Assembly: GCA_947258975.1 (NCBI GenBank)
Contig: CAMYKK010000006.1
Coordinates: 79,864-143,863, forward strand
Origin: an uncultured Gammaproteobacteria bacterium
Lineage (GTDB): Bacteria > Pseudomonadota > Gammaproteobacteria > Arenicellales > JAANXG01
DNA length: 64,000 bases
Direction of reading: 5' to 3'
Position numbers and translations under genes: made by a program
Part shown: one piece after another, positions 18,293 to 26,540 of the stretch
Position numbering within the stretch: position 1 is the stretch's first letter
How the letters are laid out: each line of letters starts with the position of its first letter
The notes under the pieces: model-generated
Told to the model about the DNA's origin: nothing
What the model saw: only the letters and a program-made list of their open reading frames with translations
Database searches by the model: none

Positions 18293-19147
18293 TTACTGAC
18301 GTTGGCTCGGCACTTTGAGTGGCACACCCGTGCTGAGGGCTGCCTCATAAAACTCCAGCGCCCGGTATTGTTCGCTCTGCGGTTTGAAAGGCTTGGCTCG
18401 CACTTGCTTGTTGCAACCGCCGTAGCGCCGATGCACGGTTCCCCAGGGTTTTCCCTTGAGTGCCCACTTGGTGCGATACACCGGAAAACCCGTAGTATGT
18501 CCAAGGCCGGCGCTTAGCACGTCACCGCGCAGCTTGTTCCCCGCGCTGTGCACGTGGCAGTTGGCGCAGGAGAAATTCAATTGACCGCGTTTGGTCCAAT
18601 AAAACTTCTTGCCCGCTTCGTAAGCCGCGACCGCCCCGGGACTGTCTACATCAACATTCCAGGTCTGACCGTTGTACTGCTCGCGGAATGCCGCCACCAG
18701 CAACGCCACCTTGCCATGTTTCAGGTTCTTGATCGGCTCTTCCCCGTTTTTCTTCAGACAATCGTTGAGGTCCATTTCGATGGTCCGAATCTCTTTGGCC
18801 TCATTGCTGTAATAGGGATATTTCGTCGCCGGCCGGCTGAAGCAACTGGCCAGGGCCTTGCCGCTTTTCATCGGCTTGTTCCATAGTGCGCGGGCCTTGT
18901 CCATATCCGCTTCGTATGGCGGAAACTCCATCAGCAGTTCCCAATTCGCGCGCCGCTCGGCGTATTGTGGCAGAGCATTGACGCCGTCGCTGTAATCAGA
19001 GAGGCCAACCGTTGGAAAACGCTTCTTGAAGTAGGCTTGGTACTCCGCAATCTCCTTTTTCACTTTCGGGTCCTGCACCGCCCACACCATGGCTGAGGAG
19101 CCACAAAGTAAGGTCAGCGCAAAGAGCATTAAAACAGGTTTTTGCAT
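18293..19147 (-). CDS. soxA: Sulfur oxidation cytochrome SoxA
   Basis: Periplasmic catalytic subunit of SoxAX, which couples thiosulfate to the SoxY cysteine. The 284-residue protein has a signal peptide ending at about residue 23 (SAMVWA). A single CxxCH heme site, CANCH, lies near residue 198, and the axial cysteine-ligand motif RYGGCNKQ near residue 248. The position where diheme SoxA proteins have a first CxxCH reads ASCFSRP, so this is the monoheme type. The ATG at 19147 follows AGGAGGAGAT; the longer frame to 19198 is not needed. It follows soxZ by about 55 bp. Confidence 0.95.
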   Translation of the reverse strand: MQKPVLMLFALTLLCGSSAMVWAVQDPKVKKEIAEYQAYFKKRFPTVGLSDYSDGVNALPQYAERRANWELLMEFPPYEADMDKARALWNKPMKSGKALASCFSRPATKYPYYSNEAKEIRTIEMDLNDCLKKNGEEPIKNLKHGKVALLVAAFREQYNGQTWNVDVDSPGAVAAYEAGKKFYWTKRGQLNFSCANCHVHSAGNKLRGDVLSAGLGHTTGFPVYRTKWALKGKPWGTVHRRYGGCNKQVRAKPFKPQSEQYRALEFYEAALSTGVPLKVPSQRQ

Positions 19148-19203
19148 TACATCTCCTCCTGTATTGACGCCGGTCCACGGAGACCGGCGTTCAGTCAAGT
19201 TGG

Positions 19204-19518
19204 CTACTTGATGGCGCTTTGCGCGCTGCCGTTTTCACCTTTGTTGTCGGTCCAGCTTATGTCCACTTTATCGCCTGCCTTGGCGTTCAATATCTCGATG
19301 CCGATGAGCGGGTTTTTCGACACACCACTGGCCATATTTGCCTCGGCAACGACCTTTCCATTGTGTTTGAACGCCATGCTTTGTATGAAATGCGCAGGGA
19401 TTAACTGACCGGTTTTAGAGTCTTTGCGACGCCCGGTCTCCATAGGATGGTTAACCAGGACGAGCACTTGATGCTTGTCGCCGGCTTTCTTGATTTTCAT
19501 CTTGGTCAAACGAGCCAT
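19204..19518 (-). CDS. soxZ: Sulfur carrier complex subunit SoxZ
   Basis: Protein of 104 residues with an immunoglobulin-like beta fold that pairs with SoxY to form the periplasmic sulfur carrier. The sequence shows the SoxZ pattern: VLVNHPMETGRRKDSKTGQLIPAHFI and a C-terminal GDKVDISWTDNKGENG. It has no signal peptide of its own, as expected for export with SoxY. It lies between soxY and soxA. Confidence 0.95.
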   Translation of the reverse strand: MARLTKMKIKKAGDKHQVLVLVNHPMETGRRKDSKTGQLIPAHFIQSMAFKHNGKVVAEANMASGVSKNPLIGIEILNAKAGDKVDISWTDNKGENGSAQSAIK

Positions 19519-19550
19519 AATTTTTTCCTCTTCAATTCAAACGAACGTGT

Positions 19551-20015
19551 TTAACCACCACATCCACCGACGGTGACTTTGATCTGCTGCGTGGCCTTCA
19601 TTAATTTTCCACCGGACTTCACCACCGCATGCACGTCCGAAGTTTGCCCCATCTTGATGCGTGCGCTGTAGAATCCTCCGGCGCCATCCAGGTTTACGTA
19701 GGTGGTCAAGGGTGCCGGGTTCTTAACCGCGACAATGGCGATGGCCTCGGCGGGCAGGGAGGTTTGTACCTTGATTGGCACCACCGCGCCGTTTTCCGCC
19801 TGCAGCGGCGCTTTGATCTGGATGTCACCGCTATCGCTCATGTCGGACATGCCTAATGCGGCTTTCAAAGCCTCTTCCGCGGAAATTTCTGTTTTGAATG
19901 CGGCCTCCGAATAAGCGGCCGCCAACACCTGGCTTGGTTTCAACAGGCCTGCGCCCGCGGCGACGGCCAATACGCCGCTGGTCAACGAACCTTTAAGGAA
20001 TGTTCTGCGTTTCAT
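19551..20015 (-). CDS. soxY: Thiosulfate-carrying protein SoxY
   Basis: Periplasmic carrier of 154 residues whose C-terminal cysteine binds the sulfur substrate. The C-terminus is VTVGGCGG, the classic swinging-arm GGCGG. A Tat-type signal (MKRRTFLKGSLTSGVLAVAA) starts at the ATG at 20015, preceded by GAGGG; an in-frame ATG at 20030 would add five residues. It is cotranscribed with soxX upstream and soxZ downstream. Confidence 0.95.
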   Translation of the reverse strand: MKRRTFLKGSLTSGVLAVAAGAGLLKPSQVLAAAYSEAAFKTEISAEEALKAALGMSDMSDSGDIQIKAPLQAENGAVVPIKVQTSLPAEAIAIVAVKNPAPLTTYVNLDGAGGFYSARIKMGQTSDVHAVVKSGGKLMKATQQIKVTVGGCGG

Positions 20016-20103
20016 AGAAAATACCCTCATCGCTGTGGCGATTAGTAATTGAGGAAGTGTCGAGAGCTTAAATTGTTGGAAAAGTTCAACCGTGGTGATC
20101 GGG

Positions 20104-20532
20104 CTAGATGGTCTGCAACCACTCCACGATCAAATCGATCTCTTTTCCCGACAACAGCTGATTTTTGCCAAATGGCGGCATCACGCTTTGCGGGTTTGCG
20201 ACGGTGGCATCGTGTATCTGCGCGCGCAGCTTCACCTTGTCGGGAAACCGCTGCTTCATGGCAACCAAAGGTGGTCCCATGTTGCCGCCGGGGGCCAGGG
20301 TTTCCGGCCAGCGCGCCTTGGTAGTTACACCATGGCATGCCAGGCAGTTGCCTTTCCGTCGGGTGATCGCAACGCACCATCCCTTGATGACATTGTCCGC
20401 CGTCTTGGCGGCCTTCTTACATTGTTTTTCGTCGGGTAGTGTGTCAGCCGATGCCGTGGGTAGGGTTACCAGCGTACCGGCCATCAGGGCCGCGGCGCCA
20501 ACCACGGCCGTCGTGAATATCTTCTTACGCAT
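20104..20532 (-). CDS. soxX: Sulfur oxidation cytochrome SoxX
   Basis: Monoheme c-type cytochrome subunit of SoxAX. The 142-residue protein has a signal peptide (about 1-30, ending TASA), heme motif CLACH, and a distal methionine candidate in VMPPFGKNQLLS. ATG at 20532 follows GAGGA; a TTG directly before it is not needed. This is the promoter-proximal gene of soxXYZAB. The absence of soxCD means sulfane sulfur is not fully oxidized by Sox, consistent with the dsr genes in the same window. Confidence 0.95.
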   Translation of the reverse strand: MRKKIFTTAVVGAAALMAGTLVTLPTASADTLPDEKQCKKAAKTADNVIKGWCVAITRRKGNCLACHGVTTKARWPETLAPGGNMGPPLVAMKQRFPDKVKLRAQIHDATVANPQSVMPPFGKNQLLSGKEIDLIVEWLQTI

Positions 20533-20754
20533 CAATCCTCCTCATCCAGTGGGTAACTATCTGCGAGCCGAAGCTCGGGCAACGCGACGCTTCGTCACGC
20601 TATATCCACTTTATATTTACGGTTTAGCGCACCGGAACGGTGTTCAAAACGACTAGATCATAATCATCTGGTGATTACAAGTGGCCACAGCGATATGCCC
20701 GGTCTCGGTGGATTGAAATTTTTACCCACGGCGATAAGCAATACTTATTGCGCG

Positions 20755-22302
20755 CTAGGGACGGGCCGGTTTATCGGACTTGATCTTTTCGCCCGCCAAA
20801 CGCAGTTGTTGTTCGATTTCAGCGGTGCGTGCGTCGATACTCGCGCTGGCATAAAAACTTTTCCCCGCATACGTGCGCGCGAGCCGCAGTTGGCGCAGCG
20901 CCTCCCTTGGGTTACCCGTTAGATAGTGGTATTCGGCCAATGCCTGGTGGGCAGCGAGGGGGTTTCTCAGTTCGCCCTCGGCGCGCGCCAGCATGGCGTA
21001 CAATTTGGGCTCCGGTTGACTTTTCAGCATCACCTGTCGGATTAGCTCCTTGGCCTCCTGGTGGCGACCGGATTGCAGCAATGCCGCCGCAATGTAATGC
21101 TGGAAAACAACCACGTTGGCGTATTCCTGCCGTGCAGCGCTGTACAGTTCGAGCGCACGGTCGTGGTCGCCGGCACTCATTTCGATCTCGGCTTGCGCGA
21201 TCCGGTAGCTGGGATTTCGCGGCTCGGACGCGACTAAACTCTGGATCTGCCGGCGGGCGCGATCGTACTGTGAGGATGCCATCAAGGCCAGGGCGTATCC
21301 ATAACGATCCGCGCTGGCATTGGTGTTGTCCTTGTCTTCCAGGGCCGATGCAAAATATGTCGCCGCGCGCTCCGGTTCGCCGTCATACAACGCGCGGATT
21401 TTGGCGCGCATGTGCAGAAAACGGTCTTCGTTCGATCGCTCGGGCGGTGGATATCTCTCCGCGCGCGAGATCGATTCGGCGATCCGGTCGGTGGTTAACG
21501 GGTGGGTGCGTAAGAACTCCGGCGCATTGGATTCCTGTGCTCGCGCCCACTGCTGCATGCGTTCGAAAAATTGTGGCATGGACCGGGGATCAAATCCAGA
21601 TCGCGCCAGCGCGCGGATTCCAATTGCGTCCGCCTCACGTTCAAAGTCACGGCTGTACTTGAGCTGACGCTCGATCAGAGACGCATTGGTAGCCGCCAGC
21701 GCCGCTTGACCGACCTGCCCGCCGAGTAAAATGGCAGCGATGATCGCCGCGGTCATCGGGATGGTTTGGCTCTTGACGGCAGCCAACATCCGCGGCAGAT
21801 GGCGCTGAGTGATGTGCGCGACCTCATGGGCCAACACCGACGCGAGTTCAGACTCGTGGCCCGTGGCCAGGATCAGGCCGGTGTGTATGGAGATGTGCCC
21901 ACCGGGAACGGCGAAGGCATTCAAAGCCGGGTCCTTGACGAGGTAAAAAGAGAAATCCACACTACCGCCGTCGCTGTTCGCCGCCAACCGCTGGCCGAGA
22001 TGGTTCAAGTAGTCGTGCAGCTCCGGATCTTCGATGAAGGTCAAACTGCGGCGGGCGTCGCGCATGAATTCACGGCCCAGCTTTTGTTCCTCCACGGAAG
22101 AGATGACGCTGGCTGAAGAATCGCCCAGCTCCGGGAGTCGGTTCAGATCTTGCGCGGATGCGGCGGCGGTGGCGGTGGCTACCAAAATCGTGAGCGAGCG
22201 GCGCCGCCAACGCCGCCACGCGGGATGGACCCACGCCGGGGCCGGGCACATCGCAATACGGTACATCAGCGATTTAGTTTTGGTGAACATGTGTGGCGCC
22301 AT
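20755..22302 (-). CDS. bepA: BepA/YfgC-like M48 metalloprotease with TPR domain
   Basis: Secreted or periplasmic zinc metalloprotease for outer-membrane protein quality control. The active site HExxH is in LAHEVAHITQRH, and the downstream zinc-ligand glutamate region is YSRDFEREADAIG. A hydrophobic LLGG segment lies between them. From about residue 250 onward the protein is a TPR superhelix. The export signal is a hydrophobic stretch after a run of arginines (RRWRRRSLTILVATATAAASAQ). The start is uncertain: ATGs at 22302, 22290 and 22266 all precede that signal. Family membership is clear. Confidence 0.85.
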   Translation of the reverse strand: MAPHMFTKTKSLMYRIAMCPAPAWVHPAWRRWRRRSLTILVATATAAASAQDLNRLPELGDSSASVISSVEEQKLGREFMRDARRSLTFIEDPELHDYLNHLGQRLAANSDGGSVDFSFYLVKDPALNAFAVPGGHISIHTGLILATGHESELASVLAHEVAHITQRHLPRMLAAVKSQTIPMTAAIIAAILLGGQVGQAALAATNASLIERQLKYSRDFEREADAIGIRALARSGFDPRSMPQFFERMQQWARAQESNAPEFLRTHPLTTDRIAESISRAERYPPPERSNEDRFLHMRAKIRALYDGEPERAATYFASALEDKDNTNASADRYGYALALMASSQYDRARRQIQSLVASEPRNPSYRIAQAEIEMSAGDHDRALELYSAARQEYANVVVFQHYIAAALLQSGRHQEAKELIRQVMLKSQPEPKLYAMLARAEGELRNPLAAHQALAEYHYLTGNPREALRQLRLARTYAGKSFYASASIDARTAEIEQQLRLAGEKIKSDKPARP

Positions 22303-22478
22303 TTGAGATTCACGGACACTCCAGGGTGTGCTGGGTGCACGCGGCCCTGACGTTGCGTTTTTGCCCCCTGGGCCCGGCGGTAATTGATTCCTGGTCAACG
22401 GGTGACCGGCGATGCAGGATGACTCAGGGTATGCGACAACCTATGTTTTACCGGTGATGAGATCAGATTTCAATAATT

Positions 22479-22496
22479 TTGTATTTTCTAATACAA
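22479..22496. promoter_or_regulatory. Operator-like inverted repeat in an AT-rich promoter region
   Basis: TTGTATT and AATACAA form a perfect 7-bp inverted repeat around TTCT, within an unusually AT-rich stretch (about 22465-22515) about 110 bp upstream of tusA. AT-rich -10-like sequences (TATTAT) follow directly. The binding factor is unknown. Confidence 0.45.
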
Positions 22497-22606
22497 TACT
22501 ATTATTAAATTATGGTAATTGTCCCGATAGCGGTCCCGCTGGGCCGCTGCCGTACGGGGTTTAATACGCCTACAATAATGGCGATACTGACAGAGGAGAG
22601 CTGATT

Positions 22607-22840
22607 ATGGCTGATTTTGATCAAGAACTCGATGCGCGCGGTTTGAATTGTCCGCTACCCATTCTGCGTGCGAAGAAGGCGTTGAACGATCTGGGAGATG
22701 GTCAGGTATTACGGATCATGGCGACCGACCCGGGTTCCGTGAAGGACTTTGAGGCGTTTGCGCAACAGACCGGCAACACCCTACTGGAGTCAAATGAAGA
22801 CAACGGTGAGTTTCACTTCCTGCTGCGGAAAAACGGTTAA
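22607..22840 (+). CDS. tusA: Sulfurtransferase TusA
   Basis: Cytoplasmic persulfide carrier of 77 residues with the family motif LNCPLPILRAKKAL, where the CPxP cysteine binds sulfur. It begins with a strong GAGGAGAG site. In dsr-type sulfur oxidizers TusA passes sulfur between rhodanese, DsrE2 and DsrEFH. Here dsrE2 follows 68 bp downstream; no rhodanese gene is in the cluster. Confidence 0.93.
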   Translation: MADFDQELDARGLNCPLPILRAKKALNDLGDGQVLRIMATDPGSVKDFEAFAQQTGNTLLESNEDNGEFHFLLRKNG

Positions 22841-22908
22841 CCGCAACGCGGATGTCCACCGTGAAGACACGTGACTAACACGATTAATTTTCCATGAGCG
22901 TATGAATT

Positions 22909-23388
22909 ATGGCTGACAAGAAATTGGCGATTATCGCCACCAAGGGCACGCTGGATTGGGCCTACCCACCCTTCATCCTGGCATCGACCGCCTCGGCGTT
23001 GGGATATCAGACCTGCATCTTCTTTACTTTCTATGGGCTACAACTTGTTAAGAAGAAGTTGGATCTGAAAGTAAGCCCACTCGGTAATCCGGGTATGCCG
23101 ATGCCCATGGGAATGAATAAGTGGTTTCCGGTGCTTGGCACCACTATTCCCGGCATGGAAGGCATGATGACCACGATGATGAAACAGAAGATCAAGGCGA
23201 AGGGCGTCGCCACCATTGACGAACTGCGTGATCTGTGTGTCGAAGCGGAAGTCAGGCTGGTGGGTTGTCAGATGACCATCGATTTGTTCGATATCAAGCG
23301 CGACGAATTATTGGACAACATCGAACTGGGCGGCGCGGCGACCTTTTTCGAATTCGCAGGTGATGCCGACGTTACGCTGTTCATCTAG
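22909..23388 (+). CDS. dsrE2: DsrE2 family sulfur relay protein
   Basis: Protein of 159 residues in the DsrE/DsrF/DrsH-like superfamily. A hydrophobic N-terminal segment and a methionine/glycine-rich loop (GNPGMPMPMGMNKW) are typical of DsrE2. The two likely sulfur-binding cysteines are in LRDLCVEAEVRLVGC. With tusA upstream it forms the tusA-dsrE2 pair found in sulfur oxidizers with dsr or hdr pathways. Confidence 0.88.
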   Translation: MADKKLAIIATKGTLDWAYPPFILASTASALGYQTCIFFTFYGLQLVKKKLDLKVSPLGNPGMPMPMGMNKWFPVLGTTIPGMEGMMTTMMKQKIKAKGVATIDELRDLCVEAEVRLVGCQMTIDLFDIKRDELLDNIELGGAATFFEFAGDADVTLFI

Positions 23389-23508
23389 CTTCTCGCCGTT
23401 GGGCGCATCGCTGCTAACGATGAGCGTGCTTTGGGTTCATCGAGGTTAGTGCACTGATACGCCGGCACATTTTCGCGTGTCCTGCCGCGGCATTGATGAC
23501 CCCGGTGA

Positions 23509-23808
23509 TCACTTGGGTTTTTTGCGTTTATATTTTATCTGGTCAATCGACACGGATACCGGATCGTGCGTACCGGGCTCGTCGACGTAACGAGGGCGCG
23601 TGCCACTGGGGCGTCCCGCGTCTTTGGCGAGTTCCTGTTTTCGCGCCGAGATCAACACCAGGCAATCACGCATATCATGAATACAATCCGCGGACAGCGG
23701 ATGCTTGAGGCCAGGGGGTGTGGCGGTTTCCCGGATGACCCGCGTCAGCACCTTTTGCATGATTGATAAGATGCGTTCTTCTTTGGATGCAGACTGGTTT
23801 TTAGTCAT
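23509..23808 (-). CDS. Hypothetical protein in the tusA-dsrE2 neighbourhood
   Basis: Basic soluble protein of 99 residues from the ATG at 23808. A helical N-terminal half (KEERILSIMQKVLTRVIRETA) is followed by one with two cysteines (SADCIHDMRDCLVLISARKQEL) and a basic tail (IKYKRKKPK). No family recognised. It is divergent from the next small gene and convergent with dsrE2. Confidence 0.65.
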   Translation of the reverse strand: MTKNQSASKEERILSIMQKVLTRVIRETATPPGLKHPLSADCIHDMRDCLVLISARKQELAKDAGRPSGTRPRYVDEPGTHDPVSVSIDQIKYKRKKPK

Positions 23809-23906
23809 GACAGGACTCGTCAATAGTCATAGCTCCGGAAAGCTGGAATCTGGGAAGTCTTCGGATTACATTCATTAGCTGTGTCCAACTCGATCAAAGG
23901 GCCTTG

Positions 23907-24125
23907 ATGCCTTATTTTCTCTACCGGATCTCGCCGCAGCGATTGCTAACCTATATCAATGAATTCGCGCACTACCGAAACGCGCGCGACATGGCCAGGC
24001 AGATGCGTCAAGAGCAAACCCAGGACGATCTCGATAGCATAAAGATTCTTTTCGCCGAGCATCGAAGCGAAGCTGAAATATTGCTTAAATCCCGCCGTGT
24101 GCGTCAACCGTCTGAAGACGATTAA
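23907..24125 (+). CDS. Small hypothetical protein
   Basis: Charged helical protein of 72 residues (MPYFLYRISPQRLLTYINEF, then QMRQEQTQDDLDSIKILFAEH). No known domain. The ATG at 23907 is preferred over a TTG three bases earlier. It ends 8 bp before the next gene and opens an apparent operon with that gene and cbiX. Confidence 0.65.
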   Translation: MPYFLYRISPQRLLTYINEFAHYRNARDMARQMRQEQTQDDLDSIKILFAEHRSEAEILLKSRRVRQPSEDD

Positions 24126-24132
24126 GCGCGAT

Positions 24133-24615
24133 ATGGTCGACGAAGAGCAGTTTCGGCGCACATACCAGGAGGTGATCACCGCTCCTTGTCCGTTTGAGAA
24201 AGCCATACTGCAGCGGGTATGTGCCTGTCCGCGGGCGAACAAATGCAACATCGCCGAGCGTGAGGCGGTGAATTGTCAGTCTCCCGAAGCGCAGGAGACA
24301 TGCGTAGCGTTTTTGCACTGTCTGAGAAAACGGGCGAATTTTGCGCTGGGTTTGAAGCGCACGCCCGGGGCGCTGCCGCACGCGAAAGCCATCAAGATCC
24401 AATGCGGCGGGTTGTTGGGCCTGCAAAATGCGCTGGATCCGTTCGCCCAGGAATCACGAGTATCGGATGTCCACGGATTGATGAATCGTGCCATAAAGCG
24501 TTTTCAGGAGATGGTCAACATTCCCTTCGATCAAATCGTGCGCGCGGTGAACCAATACGAGGGCCGGCGGCGCCCGCGTGGTGGTCGCAGCATGAGGGAC
24601 CGGAAAGATGAGTGA
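24133..24615 (+). CDS. Cysteine-rich hypothetical protein linked to cbiX
   Basis: Soluble protein of 160 residues. The N-terminal third carries spaced cysteines (APCPFEKAILQRVCACPRANKCNIAERE and NCQSPEAQETCVAFLHC) that could bind a metal or FeS cluster. Another cysteine is in IKIQCGGLLGLQ. The C-terminus is basic (RRRPRGGRSMRDRKDE). No family recognised. It overlaps the chelatase gene by 8 bp, so the two are translationally coupled, which hints at a redox or cofactor role. Confidence 0.65.
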   Translation: MVDEEQFRRTYQEVITAPCPFEKAILQRVCACPRANKCNIAEREAVNCQSPEAQETCVAFLHCLRKRANFALGLKRTPGALPHAKAIKIQCGGLLGLQNALDPFAQESRVSDVHGLMNRAIKRFQEMVNIPFDQIVRAVNQYEGRRRPRGGRSMRDRKDE

Positions 24616-24988
24616 TCCGCATGTGTTATTGCTCGTCGCTCACGGCAGCCGCGGACAACATGCCAACGACGAAGTACGTCTATTGACGGCCAAGCTGGCA
24701 CGGAAACTGGAACCGGAGTGTGTGCAGGTACAATGTGCATTCCTGGAACTCGCCGATCCCTCGATTCCGTCCTCCATTGACCAAGCAGTGTTACGGGGGG
24801 CGGACCGGATTACGGTGCTGCCATATTTTCTCGTTGCCGGGCGCCACGTGTCAGTGGATATTCCCAAGATCGTCGATCAAAAAAACGGAGAATATCCCGC
24901 TGTCGATATCCGGCTGTCCGCATACCTCGGTGCCACCGAGCGTGTTGTGGACATGTTGTCCGATATGGTGAAAAGAGCCATTGCATAG
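24608..24988 (+). CDS. cbiX: Sirohydrochlorin chelatase (CbiX/SirB type)
   Basis: Short 126-residue class II chelatase that inserts metal into sirohydrochlorin. The metal-binding histidines are in LLLVAHGSRGQHANDEV and LPYFLVAGRHVSVDIP. Iron insertion would give siroheme, the cofactor of DsrAB encoded 12 kb away; cobalt insertion for B12 is the alternative. It overlaps the upstream cysteine-rich gene. Confidence 0.87.
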   Translation: MSDPHVLLLVAHGSRGQHANDEVRLLTAKLARKLEPECVQVQCAFLELADPSIPSSIDQAVLRGADRITVLPYFLVAGRHVSVDIPKIVDQKNGEYPAVDIRLSAYLGATERVVDMLSDMVKRAIA

Positions 24989-25021
24989 CATTGTGCCGGG
25001 GGGCGTGAACATTATCGTGAA

Positions 25022-25273
25022 ATGCCGGATGTCGGGACGCCGGCAATGACTGACGACAAGAAGTTCGGCGGCAAAAGTCCCACGGAGTGGAAGTTGTTGC
25101 GGGACAAAAGCCACAAGGTCGTGGAGCAGCAGAACGACGACATCGCCGTTCACATCTGCTCGTTTTGCGGCCGCGACAAGTCCCAAGTGAAGCACATGAT
25201 CTGCGGGCCGGCGGTAAATATCTGTGATGCGTGTGTCGCGAAGTGCAATCATATAATGATCGAAGACGCCTAA
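25022..25273 (+). CDS. Stand-alone ClpX-type C4 zinc-finger protein
   Basis: Protein of 83 residues consisting largely of a zf-C4_ClpX module. The four ligands are in ICSFCGRDKSQVKHMIC and NICDACVAKC. The ATPase that normally follows in ClpX is absent, and the stop is in place. In ClpX this zinc domain binds substrates and adaptors, so a free copy might act as an adaptor or decoy. That is inference. It lies 33 bp after cbiX. Confidence 0.8.
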   Translation: MPDVGTPAMTDDKKFGGKSPTEWKLLRDKSHKVVEQQNDDIAVHICSFCGRDKSQVKHMICGPAVNICDACVAKCNHIMIEDA

Positions 25274-25275
25274 CT

Positions 25276-25312
25276 CGCATTTCTCACCAGGCGCCCCGCG
25301 ACTATTCTTGCC
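25276..25312. repeat. Short dispersed repeat (copy 1)
   Basis: About 37 bp (cgcatttctcaccaggcgcc onward) recur at 47775-47813 with a few substitutions and two inserted bases. Both copies lie immediately after a stop codon. Confidence 0.6.
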
Positions 25313-25407
25313 ACGCAATATCGACTGCCTTACCTCGCAACTTCAAAGAAGTGACGATGCGGGTCCTTCCATACATACCATGAATAGTTGCGGGGCCATC
25401 CCGAAAG

Positions 25408-26043
25408 CTACGACTTCGCCGTTTGATCGACTTCCCCGCTAAAACATACCCACGTGGTCGCGATGTATTTAGTTCCTTGTTCCAGCATGACACCACGGTG
25501 TGCGTGGGTCCAAAACGGTGGAAACAAGATCAGCTTACCGGTCTCGGGTTTGATCTTGACGTCATGAAAATAAAATTCGGTCTCACCACCGGGGCCATCT
25601 ACGTCGTTTAGATACCATATGGCGACCAACTGCCGCTGACTGAACTCGCCGGGCCCGCTGTCCACATGCCAATGATAAAACTGTTCCCGCTGCGTGCGCT
25701 GCATGTTGTAACCCATATCGCGCAAGGAATTGGAAGCGAAGAACGGGTGAACTTTGGCGATTTCATTAACTGCGGCGCTCAAGGATAGGAACAAGCCCTC
25801 ATCGACGGATTTCCAATCCTGTCTGCCGCTGATTCGCAGATCGGACGAGCGCTTGATCGACCGCTCTTCGTCCTGCTGCGGGCCGATTCTGCCGGGATAC
25901 TGTTGTTCCGGGTGAGCCTCGAAGCGGCGTATCATGTCGTCACAGATCTCGCGCGTCAGGGCATGACTCACCTCGTAGATGAAGCTGTGGGGGGCGACTT
26001 CGCTGAGCGTATAGTCAAGCACAGGGTCGCACTTTGATCTCAT
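25408..26043 (-). CDS. 2-oxoglutarate/Fe(II)-dependent oxygenase
   Basis: Protein of 211 residues with a prolyl-4-hydroxylase-like double-stranded beta-helix. Iron ligands are HVDSGPG (the HxD pair, in FYHWHVDSG) and the distal histidine in FPPFWTHAHRGVML. The 2OG-binding basic residue is near GTKYIATTWV. The substrate is unknown: protein hydroxylation or small-molecule oxidation are both possible. It lies 15 bp upstream of a small conserved-looking gene on the same strand. Confidence 0.82.
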   Translation of the reverse strand: MRSKCDPVLDYTLSEVAPHSFIYEVSHALTREICDDMIRRFEAHPEQQYPGRIGPQQDEERSIKRSSDLRISGRQDWKSVDEGLFLSLSAAVNEIAKVHPFFASNSLRDMGYNMQRTQREQFYHWHVDSGPGEFSQRQLVAIWYLNDVDGPGGETEFYFHDVKIKPETGKLILFPPFWTHAHRGVMLEQGTKYIATTWVCFSGEVDQTAKS

Positions 26044-26058
26044 GTAGTAGCTGTGCCT

Positions 26059-26388
26059 TTAGTTTTTCTCGAAGTTGAACCGCGTTTCATTCATGTCGCC
26101 CGTGGTATCGATATCTACCCATTCCACATTGGGCAAGCGCGTCATGATGTAGCCGGCCATGAGCAACAAAGAATGCTTGTTATTGTTGTGCATCGCTGTC
26201 AACAAGCGGTCGGCGGCGATCTGGCAGCGTTGTTCAATATCCGGATTGGGTACGTACTCACGGCTCATCTGCCAACCGCGATCCATGTCCTTGTCCATCT
26301 TCCGGAAGAACGCGTCACCGTCATCGAGCACATCCGCCGGTACGTCGATACGGTAAGATTTGTCCTCAACTTTTATGTTCAAGATCAT
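26059..26388 (-). CDS. Hypothetical protein
   Basis: Acidic soluble protein of 109 residues (MILNIKVEDKSYRIDVPADV ... DMDRGWQMSREYVPNPDIEQ). No known domain. The 15-bp spacing suggests it is the first gene of an operon with the oxygenase. It could be a partner or substrate of that enzyme, but nothing in the sequence proves this. Confidence 0.65.
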   Translation of the reverse strand: MILNIKVEDKSYRIDVPADVLDDGDAFFRKMDKDMDRGWQMSREYVPNPDIEQRCQIAADRLLTAMHNNNKHSLLLMAGYIMTRLPNVEWVDIDTTGDMNETRFNFEKN

Positions 26389-26482
26389 CGCTATCTCCGG
26401 CGGGACGCCTTAGTGCAATAAACGGGCGATTGGGCGGCGGTGAGGATACGCGAACACCGCGGAAACTGAAAATGGAACTGCG

Positions 26483-26525
26483 AAAATGGGGTCAGACCCC
26501 ATTACATGGGGTCTGACCCCATTTT
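26483..26525. repeat. Long REP palindrome downstream of the dsrS-like gene
   Basis: Two 18-bp arms (aaaatggggtcagacccc / ggggtctgaccccatttt) flank a short spacer and form a perfect inverted repeat. Each arm contains the 13-bp ggggtcagacccc palindrome. It lies 16 bp after the stop of the dsrS-like gene and could also terminate transcription. Confidence 0.85.
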
Positions 26526-26540
26526 CGACTTCGATTTCGT

